Origin: Plasmopara viticola
Lineage: Eukaryota; Oomycota; Peronosporomycetes; Peronosporales; Peronosporaceae
Direction: 5' to 3'
NCBI GenBank assembly: GCA_001695595.3
Contig: MBPM02000010.1
Span: 806,001-870,000 of the forward strand
DNA length: 64,000 bases
Shown here: positions 32,440 to 41,734 of the stretch, in pieces
Layout: every line of letters begins with the position of its first letter
Position numbering within the stretch: the first letter of the stretch is position 1
Notes under the pieces: generated by a model
What the model saw: only the letters and a program-made list of their open reading frames with translations
What the model was told of the DNA's origin: nothing
The model's database searches: none
Position numbers and translations under genes: made by a program

Positions 32440-33790
32440 TAACTACAGCGACTCCCATTGGCGTAAAGACAGCAAATTAGTCGATGTCATGTCATCAATA
32501 CCATTATGAACTCCCGATTTTGACATCCCTTGCACGAACAAATCACATCCGAAACTCACGGGATTGCTCCAAATCGGGAATGTTTGCAACTGTGATCTGT
32601 GAATTTTAGTTGTGGCAAGCGCCAAAGTTGTGGATGGAACTGCTGGGAATGGACAACAGAGCGGATTGGTCGCGTCCGACGATGTAGCGCCTGCCGTTTG
32701 GATTGTATACAATGGGTTGCACGATCAAACGCTTTAAATAAGCAATATTGTTATTTATCAAGTGAAGAAAGCGCCTGGAGAAACAGAAAGTCCGTTCGCA
32801 ATTTGCTCAAAGTGGCAGTAGTTTTCTTCTGAGTCAACGCATGGTCAGCGCTTGGAGTAAGCGAATATGTTAGGGTTATGAGACGAGGAAATTAATGAGA
32901 GAGGGTGCTTTTAAATCCGAATGTTGAAGTACCGTTGACATCGGCTGTAATCGTAGTCGTGACCGCAGATGCAGGTAGAGCGGGGCCGCACGCCGAGGCA
33001 ACTGCTGTTGCGCCACCACTAAAATTGCAAAGTACTGGGCGCGTATTTCAAAATTTCAAGGTAATGTTCAAACTGGCAATAAGAGCAGGTGCAACAACGC
33101 CGGCAGTACCCATTGAGATCGGATAAGTAGATAGATGTTGTAATTGAGATTGATGAAAGCGCTCGCGCTCTTCTGCGTTGATTTTTTCGGAAATAATCAG
33201 ATGTATTCCGCGATTTGAGGTAAATCCAATTTTTTGCGACGTAGAAAGGCGAACCAGCAGCAACAGCACACACAGCAGTAAGAAAGGCTTGAAGCTTTGA
33301 TTCCGATTGAGGCCTTGCACTTCCTTCCACAACATCGAAAGCAAAGTTCGAGCTTTAATAATGAAGAGCGGTAAAAAGCGAATGTGCGTCGACCCTTATA
33401 TTTGAAAAGATCTTATCCAATTAAAACTCACCAACGTTATCAGTAGCGATGATACACGACAAAGTTATCAAGTCATCGAGCGACCGTGCTACCCGGCCAG
33501 TCCCTTGGCTCGTTGTGGTGGAATAGTCATCTAGTACATATTTGCTCGTTGAGCCATGCTTGACATAGATGTCATAATCTGTTTCCGTCAGATTCTTGGA
33601 TCGAATTCACATTTTCATCAACTTAATCAATCTAAACCGTGGTTCCGTCGATAACAACCTGAACACTAACGTTTGTAGCTTGAATACAATCTCTTCCCAA
33701 CCGACACATGTGGCTTAGGAAAAGACTATTGAAAGATGGATATTTTTGAATACGGGCAACTCGTTATGACGGACGTAAGCTGTCGCGAAA
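32440..33790 (-). pseudogene. Unknown repeated gene alpha, right-arm copy
   Basis: Frames 33,330-33,019 and 33,344-33,048 cover the same conserved middle part in two registers; 32,712-32,443 carries the C-terminal ATNPLCCPFPAVPSTTLALA and FPIWSNPVSFGCDLFVQGM. The upstream region to 33,790 holds the SLDDLI.LSC segment. Unrecognised. Confidence 0.4.
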
Positions 33791-33795
33791 TTGAG

Positions 33796-34187
33796 TTATG
33801 TCATAACTATGTATCGTAGTAATATACTCAGAGCCACGCAGTAAATGTCGAGTATATCGACGCACAACATCCACAGCCAATCAAAATGGCGATAAATACT
33901 TTTCATCAACAGCTCGTTACTAAATTTGAATGTGATACTTGAGTCGAGAAAGGATTTGGATGACTTTAATCGCCTTACTAAAAATACTTTTCTGGATAAA
34001 ATTTGCATGGTGTACCCGGTGCAAATGCGAGCTAAGTGGCATTGAGTTGATTGGCTATTAATAATCTCTCTCACGTTACTATCAAGTAACTGTTATGATG
34101 CTGTAATCAATATCGGTTTGTAGAGGTAAAGCAATTCGACACAAGTGCAACCAAAATTCTGCATGAGAGGGAGGAGGGCTTCTTGAA
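33796..34187 (-). repeat. Outer end of the right arm
   Basis: A 92-codon frame on the minus strand (34,074-33,796) contains SSKSFLDSSITFKFSNELL and is partly conserved at 4,048-4,293 and 48,900-49,080. Its status as a gene is doubtful because frames differ among copies. The arm ends at GAAGCTG, next to the SINE tail. Confidence 0.4.
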
Positions 34188-34193
34188 GCTGTT

Positions 34194-34510
34194 GTATTGT
34201 ATTACGTTATCGCGTTGCCAAGTTATGCACGTGCTAGGCTCAGTCTGGCTAATCCACGGCATAGAGTGGTGTCCGCATACGTCGAGTCTCGTTCGGCGGG
34301 CAGTGCAGCCAGCACCGAGGTCGTGAGGGTCTTCCATTATTTCGTTTAACTCTGACTTGGTAAGAGCCCAGGTGGCGCCCTGGTGCTGGAGACCATCGCG
34401 TCGAGAATGAGACTTGTAAGAGACCTGCAGATGCCCGAGAGCACCTGCCCGAAGCGCGCGAGCATTTAGCCCCCGCGCTTGGAAGGAGGGCGTCACCCCA
34501 ACCTTTTCCG
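34194..34510 (-). mobile_element. SINE-like repeat, copy 4
   Basis: Full-length (5' GGAAAAGGTTGGGG, AATAC tail at 34,194). No target duplication: the tail abuts the right arm, while the 5' end abuts an F-box-like fragment. This copy therefore probably sits at a rearrangement junction. Confidence 0.75.
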
Positions 34511-34514
34511 GAGC

Positions 34515-34925
34515 CGGGATTATGTGTCATCCTTAAATGTTCGACCATATGTTTGGGAGGCTCGTGCAACTCCTGAATTTGATGCAGGTGTGGACTGTCT
34601 TATTTACTGTGTGAGTCCCAACGGATTTAATCCACATTGTATGAAAAATTTTAACAGACGTACAGGAGCGTTCTACCGTGCGTTTTAGCAAAAAAAATCA
34701 ATTGTGTCGCTATGGTATCCAGTTATACTGGGCATATGGGTTTGCCCGTTGACACGGCAGCGTGGTATGCAATGTGTGCAATTCAGCGCTACATGCGCTC
34801 TACTGAGTGAACGGCAACACTTGCCATCGTGTGCCACGATGCAGACGTCTATGCAGCTTTTGTTGAGAGCAAGACAAGGGTGATGAATGAGTTTAATGCA
34901 GAGAATCTGCGCGTGACACCCCCGC
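34515..34925 (+). pseudogene. F-box-like gene, 3' half fragment
   Basis: Reads RDYVSSLNV, VWEARATPEFDAGVDCLIY, RTGAFYRAF and, in another frame, MGLPVDTAAWYAMCAIQRYM and IVCHDADVYAAFVESKTRV. This is the clearest C-terminal portion of the family. The 5' part with the F-box is absent and replaced by the SINE. Stops and frame changes are present. Confidence 0.55.
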
Positions 34926-35194
34926 TTTGAAATTTGTTCGTCATTTCAAAGAAACGACTTGCTGGCTACTGAGTATCGTACACGTTGCATGCCTAAGTTA
35001 AGTCAATCTTTGTATGAGAGCTCGACCATAGTACCTTAGCGACTATTTGAATTAAGTACTACAGACCATTTGTGCTAATACTGCTAGTAGTATACTACTT
35101 TACGGTCTCCGAAGGCCTTGCGGGCATATCATGAGATCTGCGGACGTTTGCAAGATCATTGCAGACTTTCCTAAGCACTTGAAAATAGAAGCTT

Positions 35195-35517
35195 GGAAAA
35201 GGTTGGGGTGACGCCTTCATTCCAAGCGCGGGGGCTAAATGCTCGCGCGCTTCGGGCAGGTGCTTTCGGGTATCTGCAGGTCTCTAACGAGTCTCACCCT
35301 CGATGCGACGGTCTCCGGCACCGAGCGCCACATGGGCTCTTACCAAGTCAGAGCCAAGCAAAATAATGGAAGACCCTCACGACCTCGGTGCTGGCTGCAC
35401 TGCCCGCCGAACGAGACTCGACGTATGCGGACACCACTCTATGCCGTGGACTAGCCAGACTGAGCCTAGCACGTGCATAACTTGGATACGCGATAACGTG
35501 ATACAGTACAGTACAGT
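35195..35517 (+). mobile_element. SINE-like repeat, copy 5
   Basis: Full-length, but with a variant tail (ATACAGTACAGTACAGT) and more substitutions than the others. It lies between the non-coding part downstream of an F-box-like fragment and gene Z copy 7; in the inner inverted repeat these two are separated by several hundred bases, so sequence was lost here. Confidence 0.75.
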
Positions 35518-35815
35518 CTGTGTGAAAATGAGACACTAGACACCAAGCACGCGATCGAGTCGTTTCGCCTCACGAGGATTGCGGTCGGACATTGCACAAA
35601 CAAGCAGACGAAGCGACTGCGTGGCTTTAGAAAGCGCACAAGCACATTCATCCTCAGTGTGATCGTGACGTCACCCAAAAAGCCTTTTCAGATCTTTAAC
35701 TCGTGGACATGATCGACCAGCAATCCATTTGCCCTTGGAACTATGTAGCGCATCATCGCCAAGTGAATTCACAAGCCTCAGTATTTTTCGTCTATTGTCA
35801 TTAGATGCGGTGTCA
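35518..35815 (+). pseudogene. Gene Z remnant, copy 7
   Basis: Reads NETLDTKHAIESFRLTR, then frame change into TLHKQADEATAWL and HPQCDRDVTQKAFSDL. Truncated at about 35,850, where sequence of the F-box-like copy B follows on the other strand. Unknown function. Confidence 0.4.
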
Positions 35816-35849
35816 CTTTTGATGACTCTTTAAGTGATATATATACATG

Positions 35850-36868
35850 TGGAAATGGATGCCATAGAGACACAATTAAGACTTCCTGCTTGAACACACT
35901 TCGTCTGTTTGAGATTTTCATACAAAATGGATTAGATCCGTTGGAATTCACACAGTGAATAAGACGGTTCACACCTGCATCAAAATCAGGAGTTGCACGG
36001 GCCTTCCCCACATAAAGTTAAACATCTAAGGTTGACACATAATCCCGCAGTCCTTGTCCTGCACGTCGAAATAATACTGATGCTGTACCAACGTGCGGGT
36101 CTGTTACGAACGAAGCAATTGAAAATGCTAGTCCATGAAGTTTTGATTGCCAACAGTCTAAATCGTCCCCAGATCTCCACGGACAATCTGCACGCGAGCA
36201 TGAAAGTGCACCAATTGCTCTGCAGAACGCAAAAAGATCCTTGAATTTCAACATGCTGCCTCCTGTACCAGTTGACTCGATCCTGCGTGTATTCAATGAA
36301 CTGAAGGCACTTCAATCGATCAGCGATAGCGTCCGTGCTATTTTGTGACGACTGCTTTGCTCTGTTTGCTGCCCTGGGTCGAGTGCTTCTTTCCATGTCC
36401 GGGTTCGAGTTCTGATTTTCATCGTCTTCCTCCTCTCAAACCAACGAATCGTCTTCTTCGATGTCCATATTTGCCGCAACAGTTTCAACAAGGTCCGGTT
36501 CTTCTTTTTCCTCCTCTCCCTCTTCCTCTTGTTCCTCTTGTTCCTCTTGTTCCTCCTCTTCCTCCTCTTCAGTCTCTTCCTCTTCTGCAATAACATGAAG
36601 CTGCTATATGGGCGGCAAATCCCCTCCAATATGTATCCGAAGCATTTCCTCCCGCAATTTATCTTCGCTCACCACACTTGGCCACGATCCATCAAATACT
36701 AGCACCTCAAGAAGGCTTTCTACTGTTGGCAGATCGAGCAATTGGAGCAGCCTTTGCAACAGCGTCTCTGCGTCAAACGCACGGACGCATGCTCTACGAC
36801 AAGAGACTTCCTTTGCATTACGCGGACGCTCGATCACTAGCGTATCGCTGGGCGGTAAGGTGGCGTAA
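35850..36868 (-). pseudogene. F-box-like gene, copy B
   Basis: The F-box region (about 36,840-36,610) reads ETLLQRLLQLLDLPTVESL, LVFDGSWPSVVSEDKL. A long Glu-rich tract (36,600-36,480) and AANRAKQSSQNSTDAIADRL near 36,345 follow, then IGALSCSRADCPWRSGDDL and LFRRAGQGLRDYVSTLDV to 36,018, and ATPDFDAGVNRLIHCVN with CMKISNRR to about 35,900. The C-terminal MGLPVDTAAW block is cut off. At least two frame changes and one TGA interrupt it. It is divergent from the permease, whose start is 200 bases away. Confidence 0.5.
36385..36600. repeat. Low-complexity CTT/CCT tract (Glu codons of F-box copy B)
   Basis: Strongly strand-biased pyrimidine tract. On the minus strand it reads almost pure Glu with occasional Gln and Gly. 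Tract length differs in copy A (20,080-20,150) and copy C (53,340-53,425), consistent with slippage. Confidence 0.7.
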
Positions 36869-37068
36869 TTGTACATCACATTCTCATCGCAAGGTGCTGC
36901 ATGTCTTTTTGAAGTGAGGAGATAGATTGATAATAACCCGACGTGATTGGTTAGAAAGAGGAGAATGAAATAATGCGTAAAAAGTAGTCTTTGCGCTAAA
37001 TGACTGCAACTAGCCATCAATGTGACCCCCATCTTACTAATGTATCGTTCGGCTTTGTTATCGTCACT

Positions 37069-38700
37069 ATGCCGGGATCTCATTCGCACCGCCAGCTGGG
37101 CATTCTTTCTGTCGCGCTCATCACATATTTCAATGTCAGCGGTGGCCCATGGGGCAGCGAACCTATCCTCGCAGCTTGCGGTCCATTCATTGGCCTTGTG
37201 GCCGTCCTGCTCTTCCCGTGGGTCTGGTGTCTGCCTCTTGCTCTCACCTTTGCTGAGCTTTTCACGGCATTTCCAACCGATGGGAGCTTTTGTAAATGGG
37301 TGGGTGTGGCATTTGGTCGACCCATGGGCTTTCAAGTGGGTTACTGGAGCTGGGTGTCAGGGGGTACGTTTACGTCGTGACTCCAAACCGGGCTCAGTTA
37401 CGTCTCACGATTTTGTGACGCTAGTGATCGATAATGCCATTTATCCGTGTCTGATCGTGGATACGCTCTTGGCACAATCATTGGGCAACAAACATGCTCT
37501 CAACGTCGAGAATCAAGTCGCTTGGAACGTTTTTGGCTTGCGCGCACTGATCGCCACGCTCTTTATGTTGCCGACCCTTCAAAGCATCAAGCTCGTGGGT
37601 CATACGCTCTTGGTCTTGGGTATTTTAATCTGTCTCCCATTTGCCGTCCTCGTTGGGTACGCAATACCGCTCCTTCAACCGGTTAACTGGTTTGCCATTC
37701 GAAAAGACGTACGTCGTGGATAGTTGGCGGATTTTCTACGCGACTTTCATCTTTTGGCTCTTTCTTGATTTTGGATTGAATAGCGCGAGTGGGGTCGTCT
37801 CCTCAGTGCTTTGTATTGGAACTACAGTGGCTTTGATGCAGCTGGAGCGTATGCGGGAGAGATCCAGTCACCGACCACGACGTATCCGAAAGCCATGATC
37901 CTCACCGTCGTGATGATTGCGTTCACGTCGGTAAAATCTAGATTTTCATATCGTGGCCATCAACTGACTCGATTGCTAGGTACATTGTTCCCTTTCTGGC
38001 GATTGCAGGGGCTGATAGGCCACACTATACCACATGGGACGATGGGTCCTATTCGATGATTGCGCAACAAGTTGGTGGCACAGGGCTTGGTGTATGGATT
38101 TTCATCTCCTCGGTCTTTGGCAATCTTGGATTATACGTTGCCGAGATGGCCAAGGACGGCTTTCAGCTCGCTGGAATGGCTGATTCCGGCCTAGCCCCAC
38201 CCTTCTTTGCTCAGTACGTGATACGTACCAATGTATTGGTCCGTTTTAAGTAAACCCATTCCCCCAATTTATGGTTTTGTAGACGCCATCCCGGTACCGG
38301 TGTACCACGTCGGGCCATTCTGTTGGCCTTTTCGATCATTCTCTTGATGGGCCTATTCGACTTTGACACCATCTTGGGCATTGACAATTTCTTATCGGCT
38401 TTATCGTCCCTCGTGGAAATGAGTGCCGCGGTCCGAATGCGCTTTTCGCATCCAACCCTTGAACGTCCGTACCGTGTCAACCTGTCGGATCGCTCCCTTT
38501 TGATGGCCATGATCCTTCCCTTCCTCCTCGGCGTTTTCATCATGATCAACGAGGTGACCAAGTCCTGGACAAGCTTCTTGCTCAACATGATAGCGCTTTT
38601 AGGTGGCTATTTGCTTCAAAAAGGGATTAAACGCCGCCCGTACCACAGATACTCGGAGATTCTCGGATCTCCACGAGAGAAAAACAGTTCGGTTAGATAA
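37069..38700 (+). pseudogene. APC-superfamily amino-acid/polyamine permease, intron-containing and probably broken
   Basis: Starts at ATG 37,069 (MPGSHSHRQLGILSVALITY). Family signs: FNVSGGPWGSEPILAACGP in TM1, AELFTAFPTDGSFCKWV in TM2-3, NYSGFDAAGAYAGEIQSP near 37,815, and AGMADSGLAPPFFAQ near 38,180; the C-terminus has ERPYRVNLSDR and two hydrophobic segments. Introns: 37,364-37,424 (GTACGT...GCTAG) restores the frame into VIDNAIYP; 38,214-38,282 (GTACGT...TTTTGTAG) joins FAQ to HPGTGVPRRAI. Unresolved frame changes remain near 37,710-37,725, near 37,800 and around 37,931-37,980, so it is either decayed or has further introns. Plasma or vacuolar membrane transporter by family. Confidence 0.7.
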
Positions 38701-38756
38701 TCATAGATTTTAGATTCTGATAACATGCATGGATGGATTGTATCTAAACGTGTAAA

Positions 38757-39380
38757 ACTCAGGCCATCGAAGCAAGCATGTCTTCCCCTTCAAGAACGTA
38801 GCGGATAATCTCATCCTCGAGCCTCGCGAACGGTTACGCTTCGATCGGCGCAAATTCGCGCGTAAAAGATTAATCCGTCGCCCATAACACTTTCGGATAG
38901 TTGGAAAACAGCGGTGATCGACGTCGCCGTGCACTTCGTACTGCCTTGCTTTGGATGATATTGTTAAATGTATTGCCACACTTTTTGCGTAGAATCCGTC
39001 TCGGGTAGAAACTTGACAATGTTCCGATGCAAAAACACGATGTCCCTGCCCAGACCATGTTGTGCCATGGTCTTACCACAAAAAATGTTCAAGTGCGAGG
39101 CTTTTAAACCGGCACTCCCAGGCGGGCGCTGGATCAAGGCAAAGCTCGAGATCGTCCGCAACCACGCAAAGCGAAAGAAATCTTTATCCCCACAGAGCAT
39201 GTTAAAGCGCGCGGGGAAATGCGGTTCCGTCAATCCATAGTGCAAGAACGCATGCAACGCTTTCGTGTGCACGCGCCGATTCACGAGCACTTGGCCACTC
39301 TCTTGTTCAAACATGTCGACGAACGGTACCCCTAGAAAATCCCACAGGACCAACTCTTTCGAATGCTAATCGACTCTAGC
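38757..39380 (-). pseudogene. Mannosyltransferase (Mannosyl_trans3/MNN1-like) fragment
   Basis: The frame 39,353-38,964 reads VLWDFLGVPFVDMFEQESGQ, then GDKDFFRFAWLRTISSF, RPPGSAGLK and FCGKTMAQHGLGRDIVFLHR, as in oomycete alpha-1,3-mannosyltransferases of the Golgi. After a frame change near 38,975 the C-terminus continues with FTREFAPIEA and EDEIIRYVLEGEDML to about 38,770, with stops. The N-terminal part (transmembrane anchor and donor site) is missing. It converges with the permease. Confidence 0.6.
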
Positions 39381-39389
39381 ATCTAATCG

Positions 39390-40920
39390 TGGAAATGGAA
39401 AATCGGTGTTCGCTATGGCTTCATCGCGCAAGGACTTTACGAGGTCAAGTTGTTATTCTTCAGCGAATAATCCTACCTGTACTATGGTACACGGCCATCC
39501 GTCCACTGGCTTTCAAGATCAGCTTTCACGACTTATTTCACGCGTCATGTGTTGTCTCAACTTCTGGCCCGCGAGTGGTGAGTCCTCTCTTAACGTCAAG
39601 GTGGATCAGTTATCTTGGACTCCAACAAGAGTCTTCACCTTCACATGCTATGTAAAGTGATTTTAGCTGGCAGGATGCCGGCTAGTTTACCATCTTGGGA
39701 GGACCCAATTATTCGACTCTTCTATAAAGCAATTTCGCCTTACGGGCAAGACTATTATCCTTTAGCGCTCCAATTCCTATCGGCCCGGACCACGTAGTAT
39801 CACACCGTTTCCATCGCTGGACAAGTTTTGGGTCGTATTGGCACTTCGTAATTTCTACATGGCATACTCAATTTCGCAAAAAACTTAAAAGACTTCAAGT
39901 CAAATTTGAAAGGCTAACCACGCCCATTCTAATTAATGTGGATATTACCTACGGCAACTGTGGTAGAACTTTAGCCGAAGCTACAAGGCCACTGGGATTA
40001 GTAAAAGAACTAACTGCCCAGTTTTTTAGGCCGGCGCAACTATTCACGGTTTGCCCAACATCTATTACGGCTACAAACTTTTCCCGTTTTTAAGCCAATT
40101 TGGCTCGGGGCGGCTTGTCAGCGCGATTATATGCAACGATTCCTTGGACAAAGCCGGCTCTCTACTGCGCTTACAGAACCCTTATACGGCCTAGTCAAGC
40201 GCCAAAGTCTTACGCCGCACATTACACCTAAACATTTGATACTTATAAAGTATCAGAGCTAAGTGTGACAAGAATTTGGAATTTTTTAATAAGATTTGAT
40301 TCACCAGCATTACACCTTTCTCGACTCGGCGTCTCAGGTAGACCTGGTACGACTATGTGGGCCTGTGACAACAAACTGGGTCGACATGTCTTGCCAGTCT
40401 ACTCCGACCTTCTTTATTGGCTCCAGCACAACGCCTTTTTTCTCGGTTATCGTCTTCAGCATCTTACTGCTGCAATTTAAACCGTTGTGGAATTCTGGAA
40501 ACCGCCTCACACTTATTTTGGTATTGCGATTTTGCGACTTAAATTTGATCTAAATGGCTCAATGCTTTTCGAGGCTTTTTTTCAGGGAGTCAAATCTTTT
40601 TCTTAGACTTGAACCAACCTACCATGCCAAGTCACGTTACAAATATAGTTTACATATGATTTTCCACATTGTTCGAGTAGAGATTCTACGTTGCTTGTGG
40701 ATTCACAGGAATGATAATCACTTTTTTGACTTTTAAGCCAACATCATCGAAGTTATTGCTCAATTCGAGGCTGTTATACTGGTCACGTATAGCACTTCTA
40801 TAAAGTTTTTTGCTGCCAAAGTCTAGGCCATTCCACTGCCGCAATGCGGCAATTACTCGAGTTGCTAGCCAGACTGAAATTGACAAGTGATATACAGCAC
40901 AATTTCACGATGAAGACTTA
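39390..40920 (+). mobile_element. L1-like LINE, 3' end of the reverse-transcriptase ORF, decayed
   Basis: Fragments in order: a FQDQLSRLISRVMCCLNFW segment near 39,510 as in the post-RT part of plant/oomycete L1 proteins; HTQFRKKLKRLQVKF near 39,866; LGRHVLPVYSDLLYWLQHNA near 40,375-40,435 as in the zinc-binding region; and VEILRCLWIHRNDNHF near 40,676-40,725, the usual C-terminal signature. Frames change often. The catalytic RT core and the 5' part are absent from the window. No poly-A or target duplication identified. Confidence 0.55.
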
Positions 40921-41526
40921 GTGCAGCTAAGCAATGCTTCGGCACGTTCTCTTTACGATGGAAATTAATTCGGAGCATTTTTGCTAATTCTGCCAACAAT
41001 GTTACCCTGGACCCATTTTAGCAGCCGCCACAATTGGGTCCTATTCTAGCCGAGAGGATGACCCTCCTAGCTCCTTTGCTAGAGAAAAAGAGTGGCTTAA
41101 AACGAAATGCAATATTAAGCTTGCTTTCGACCTTTCGTTTTTCCGGCCTTAGCACCTTTTGAACAATTTGGCATTTTTGGCTTTTCGTCTTTTAAGATTT
41201 TTTACTCCTGGAATTAGGCGTAGCCGATATGCTAATTGCGCCTGTTTGAGGTCACGGGGTCCCGATCTAAGTTACATCTTACCTGCCGATTTGGTCGGCC
41301 TACTGTTAAGCAAGCAGTCCTTGTAGCTTTGCGCCACCCAGTATTTACCGTCTCTCCCAATCTGCATTGGGCTGCGCCAAAGTGTTGTCTACCCCTAATT
41401 AGGGGCTTCGCATACCGACGTCTTATGCCTAGGTGTTGTAATGATTATCTCACGACAGTGCTTTCGGCATTTATCGCATTACCACCCCTAGTACTCTATT
41501 ATTGGTAATATGATAGTATAATAGTA
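40921..41526. other. No recognisable gene; recurrent module at the end
   Basis: Only short unsupported frames. The last 40 bases (CCTAGTACTCTATTATTGG onward) match the recurrent end module found beside gene Z. At 41,527 the sequence switches abruptly to the 11-kb block, third copy. Confidence 0.4.
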
Positions 41527-41734
41527 AAGCTTCTGAGGTTGCAAACATTCCAGTTGGATAGCGACCGTACACTTGATCAAATATATCTCGTATTCTTGAG
41601 TGTTATGCTTGGAAAGCGGCCTAGTATGCCACTATGACGTTTTTGAATAGATAGCCAGGATAGGATCATGTAATTAAAACAATGCCTTCAGTCAAGTTTG
41701 ATCAAGCTTATCAAGACATAAAAAGATAAGTCAG
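41527..41734 (+). repeat. Third copy of the 11-kb block, first part
   Basis: Matches 29,345-29,555 on the same strand (GCTTCTGAGGT to AAGTCAG). At 41,734 it is interrupted by a 2.9-kb insert; the match resumes at 44,610 with TAATGAGTTGTAG, which directly follows AGTCAG in the right arm. Confidence 0.8.

Larger units (their letters stand above)
22958..34187 (-). repeat. Right arm of the large inverted repeat (about 11.2 kb)
   Basis: Mirror of 3,893-15,097. Its outer end joins a SINE (34,194) rather than the 3,760-3,890 sequence that flanks the left arm, so the two outer ends are not equivalent. Part of it (29,345-34,187) recurs in direct orientation at 41,527-49,230, and another part (22,958-28,920) at 60,420-64,000. 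Confidence 0.85.

Noticed and set aside
3893..34187. Calling the 11-kb unit a Maverick/Polinton or giant-virus insertion
   Set aside because: I could not find a B-family polymerase, retroviral-type integrase, packaging ATPase, protease or recognisable capsid protein. The idea stays open but unsupported.
36604..37335. 243-codon open frame on the minus strand
   Set aside because: Its first 170 codons are antisense to the permease and its upstream region; only the last part is the real F-box-like N-terminus.
37710..37725. Reading GTACGT...GATAG as an 18-base intron in the permease
   Set aside because: Far below a spliceable length; more likely a small insertion or frameshift.
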